This document shows, piece by piece, positions 52,437 to 54,572 of a stretch of DNA of 54,572 nucleotides. The stretch lies in the NCBI GenBank assembly GCA_016293615.1, contig JAEDDX010000010.1, positions 1 through 54,572 of the forward strand. The letters are read 5' to 3'. A program made the position numbers and the translations under genes. Every line of letters starts with the position of its first letter. Position 1 is the first letter of the stretch. The DNA comes from Acetatifactor sp. (GTDB lineage Bacteria > Bacillota > Clostridia > Lachnospirales > Lachnospiraceae). Under the pieces are notes generated by a model that saw only the letters and a list, made by a program, of their open reading frames with translations, ran no database searches and was not told the DNA's origin.

Positions 52437-53078
52437 ATGAAGATTATTATGTTAGGCGCACCCGGAGCAGGAAAAGGAACTCAGGCAAAGATGATCGCTG
52501 AGAAGTATCAGATCCCTCATGTATCCACCGGAGATATTTTCCGTGCAAATATTAAGAACGGCACCGAGCTTGGTATGGAAGCTAAGAAGTACATGGACCA
52601 GGGACTTCTGGTTCCCGATGAGCTGACGGTTAAGATTCTGCTTGACAGAGTCGCACAGGCTGACTGCGAGAACGGCTATGTATTGGACGGCTTCCCCAGA
52701 ACCATTCCTCAGGCAGAGGTTCTCGACGAGGCGCTGACCAAGATCGGCGAGAAGATCGACTTCGCCATCAATGTGGATGTTCCCGATGAAAATATCGTAA
52801 GAAGAATGTCCGGCAGACGCGCCTGCTTAAAGTGCGGCGCAACCTACCACATCGAGCACATTCCCCCCAAGACTGAGGGTGTGTGCGATACCTGCGGCAG
52901 CGAGCTGGTTCTCCGCGATGACGATAAGCCTGAGACCGTTTTGAACCGTTTGACCGTTTATCACAACCAGACACAGCCCCTGATCGATTTCTATACCGCT
53001 AAGGGCGTTTTAAGGTCTGTTGACGGCACTGTAGATATGAAGGATGTATTTACAGCAATCACAGAGATTCTGGGCTAA
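52437..53078 (+). CDS. adk: Adenylate kinase
   Basis: A 213-residue enzyme converting ATP and AMP to two ADP. The P-loop is GAPGAGKGTQ (7-16); the AMP site has 'HVSTGDIFRANI'; 'YVLDGFPRTIPQAE' is present. The lid holds two CxxC pairs ('ACLKCGATYH', 'VCDTCGSEL'), the zinc-binding lid of Gram-positive Adk. AGGAGA site upstream; map follows. Confidence 0.97.
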   Translation: MKIIMLGAPGAGKGTQAKMIAEKYQIPHVSTGDIFRANIKNGTELGMEAKKYMDQGLLVPDELTVKILLDRVAQADCENGYVLDGFPRTIPQAEVLDEALTKIGEKIDFAINVDVPDENIVRRMSGRRACLKCGATYHIEHIPPKTEGVCDTCGSELVLRDDDKPETVLNRLTVYHNQTQPLIDFYTAKGVLRSVDGTVDMKDVFTAITEILG

Positions 53079-53105
53079 TCAGATCTTTGTCAGAAAGGCC
53101 TTGTC

Positions 53106-53855
53106 ATGATTATTATTAAAAATGAACATGAGATTGAACTGATCAGGGAGTCCTGCAGACGGCTGTCCGTAGTACACAAGGAGCTTGAGGCGTTTATCCG
53201 CCCCGGAATCTCTACGCGGGACATCGATATCAAAGGAGACCTGCTGATCAGACAGTTGGGAGGAATTCCTAATTTCCTTCATTATAACGGTTATCCTGCC
53301 AGCATTTGTGTTTCCGTCAATGACGAAGTGGTACACGGCATCCCCTCTAAGAACCGTATCCTGCAGGAGGGAGACATTGTCAGCCTGGACGCAGGTATGA
53401 TCTACCAGGGCTATCACTCCGATGCGGCAAGGACCCATGCGGTCGGTGCCATCAGCCCTGAGGCGCAGAAACTGATTGATGTCACCAGGGAAAGCTTTTT
53501 CGAAGGAATTAAGCAGGCGGTTGCGGGCAATCATTTATATGATATTTCAAACGCCATAGCAGCCTATATCAAGCCTCACGGTTACGGAATCGTGCGCGAC
53601 CTCGTGGGACACGGTGTGGGGACCAGGCTCCATGAGGATCCTCAGATCCCGAACTTTGCCCAGACCAAGAGAGGCCCCAAGCTTCGACCGGGTATGACGC
53701 TTGCCGTGGAACCCATGATCAATATGGGGCGCGCAGATGTGAATTGGCTCGACGATGATTGGACAGTAGTGACAGCGGACGGCTCCCTGTCGGCACATTA
53801 CGAGAATACCATACTGATCACCGAAGACGGCGCACCCGAAATATTAACTTTATAA
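53106..53855 (+). CDS. map: Methionine aminopeptidase, type I
   Basis: A 249-residue metalloprotease removing initiator Met. The metal ligands are visible: Asp in 'SLDAGMIYQG', Asp in 'YHSDAARTHAVG', His in 'GHGVGTRLHEDPQIPN', Glu in 'AVEPMINMG' and Glu in 'YENTILITEDG'. Normal type Ia length. Between adk and infA, the usual clostridial position. Confidence 0.97.
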   Translation: MIIIKNEHEIELIRESCRRLSVVHKELEAFIRPGISTRDIDIKGDLLIRQLGGIPNFLHYNGYPASICVSVNDEVVHGIPSKNRILQEGDIVSLDAGMIYQGYHSDAARTHAVGAISPEAQKLIDVTRESFFEGIKQAVAGNHLYDISNAIAAYIKPHGYGIVRDLVGHGVGTRLHEDPQIPNFAQTKRGPKLRPGMTLAVEPMINMGRADVNWLDDDWTVVTADGSLSAHYENTILITEDGAPEILTL

Positions 53856-53866
53856 AGGTGGAAGAG

Positions 53867-54133
53867 ATGATAGGACAATTTGTAATGTCGAAGGCAGGTC
53901 ACGATAAAGGAACACTTTATGTGATCGTCGCCGAGGACAGGAAGTATGTCTTCTTATCGGACGGAAAACTAAAAAGCGTGACTTCGCCCAAGAAGAAAAG
54001 CAGAAAGCACATTCAGCCCGTCAACGCCTGTGTGGAGACCGGCCTGTGCGAAAAGCTGATGCAGGGGCAGATGGTCCAACCGGAACAGATCAGATTTGCC
54101 ATCAGGCAATTCAACACAACAATAGACCAATAA
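53867..54133 (+). CDS. KOW-domain RNA-binding protein (L14e-like)
   Basis: An 88-residue protein with a KOW-type beta-barrel start ('IGQFVMSKAGHDKGTLYVIV') and basic 'SPKKKSRKHIQP'. Such a protein lies between map and infA in many Clostridia and is presumed to be ribosome- or RNA-associated. ATG 53867 follows GGTGGAAG; an earlier in-frame start at 53759 is inside map. Confidence 0.9.
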   Translation: MIGQFVMSKAGHDKGTLYVIVAEDRKYVFLSDGKLKSVTSPKKKSRKHIQPVNACVETGLCEKLMQGQMVQPEQIRFAIRQFNTTIDQ

Positions 54134-54148
54134 TTTTGGAGGAAATGT

Positions 54149-54367
54149 ATGTCAAAGAGTGATGTAATCGAAATTGAAGGAACTGTTGTCGAGAAACTTC
54201 CCAACACCATGTTTCAGGTGGAGCTGGAGAACGGACATCGTGTCCTGGCACATATCAGCGGCAAGCTGCGTCAGAACTTTATCCGTATCCTGCCCGGGGA
54301 TAAGGTGACCTTGGAATTATCTCCGTATGACCTGAGTAAGGGTCGTATTATTTGGAGAGATAAGTAA
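54149..54367 (+). CDS. infA: Translation initiation factor IF-1
   Basis: A 72-residue S1/OB-fold protein with 'IEGTVVEKLPNTMFQVELEN' and 'GKLRQNFIRILPGDKV'. It binds the 30S A site during initiation. Normal length; TTGGAGG upstream. Confidence 0.98.
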   Translation: MSKSDVIEIEGTVVEKLPNTMFQVELENGHRVLAHISGKLRQNFIRILPGDKVTLELSPYDLSKGRIIWRDK

Positions 54368-54377
54368 GAATTCTTGG

Positions 54378-54405
54378 CAGCAGCCTCTGCGGAGGCTGCT
54401 GTTTG
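54378..54405 (+). terminator. Probable terminator after infA
   Basis: A perfect 10-bp stem CAGCAGCCTC / GAGGCTGCTG with a TGCG loop is followed by TTTGTTG. Confidence 0.65.
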
Positions 54406-54449
54406 TTGAGAAAATGAGGAAAAAGCCCCAAAATACGGTAGAAAACCAC

Positions 54450-54478
54450 TTGCAATCCATAAAATTATATGGTATAGT
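54450..54478 (+). promoter_or_regulatory. Promoter before rpmJ
   Basis: TTGCAA (54450-54455), a 17-base spacer and TATAGT (54473-54478). It would start the rpmJ-led alpha-operon transcript. Confidence 0.7.
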
Positions 54479-54511
54479 ATAAAACGGTCTTTTTTGAAAG
54501 GAGGGTTTGAG

Positions 54512-54572
54512 ATGAAAGTTAGATCATCAGTAAAACCGATTTGCGAAAAGTGCAAAATCATCAAGAGAAAAG
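54512..54572 (+). CDS. rpmJ: 50S ribosomal protein L36, 5' part
   Basis: The first 20 codons ('KVRSSVKPICEKCKIIKRK') are visible before the window ends, including the first CxxC of the zinc site. AAAGGAGGG lies upstream. L36 normally has 37 residues. Confidence 0.95.
   Translation, partial: MKVRSSVKPICEKCKIIKRK

Overview
The window looks like a chromosomal segment of a Lachnospiraceae-type Firmicute (Clostridia). The evidence is the purine-rich, AGGAGG-type ribosome binding sites throughout, the zinc-type S14 protein, the clostridial order secY-adk-map-KOW protein-infA-rpmJ after the S10/spc ribosomal genes, and an adenylate kinase with a four-cysteine lid. No species can be named from the sequence alone. 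No rRNA, tRNA, insertion sequence, transposase, integrase or CRISPR array was seen.

Region 1 (1-7586) is visibly more A+T-rich than the rest and reads as a defence island. It holds the 3' part of an AlbA_2/Schlafen-type ATP-binding protein, then a complete four-gene Wadjet (JetABCD) anti-plasmid system. Region 2 (7634-13665) is a run of ordinary accessory genes: an aldose-1-epimerase-like enzyme, an XRE regulator with TPR repeats, an ECF sigma factor with its membrane partner, a 5'-truncated acetyltransferase and a HAD hydrolase. It ends in an intergenic region packed with two mutually inverted sets of about 55-bp repeats.

Region 3 (13666-25896) is the most interesting part. An LCP-family cell-wall protein is divergent from a colinear cluster. 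The cluster encodes a membrane-anchored GNAT, a second GNAT, a MurL-like PP-loop enzyme, a MurD-like ligase, an FkbH-type HAD-IIIC protein, a DltD-like SGNH protein, an MBOAT acyltransferase, an acyl carrier protein and an AlkD-like DNA repair protein. My reading (inference) is an envelope-modification system. FkbH would load a glyceryl-type C3 unit on the ACP, MBOAT and SGNH would pass it to an extracellular glycan, and the MurD/MurL-like pair would make or epimerise a glutamyl-type amide in a precursor.

Region 4 (25917-40807) holds signalling, transport and membrane genes. They are an EAL protein with a degenerate GGDEF, a small membrane protein, a heterodimeric ABC exporter, a pseudo-histidine kinase lacking its phospho-acceptor His, a cardiolipin synthase, a second ECF sigma/membrane-partner pair, a KdpDE-like two-component system, an acyltransferase-3 protein and an RlmI-like methyltransferase.

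Region 5 (41024-54572) is the S10-spc ribosomal protein superoperon, from a promoter with a possible UP element and a structured leader through rpsJ...secY. It is followed by adk, map, a KOW RNA-binding protein, infA and the start of rpmJ at the window edge.
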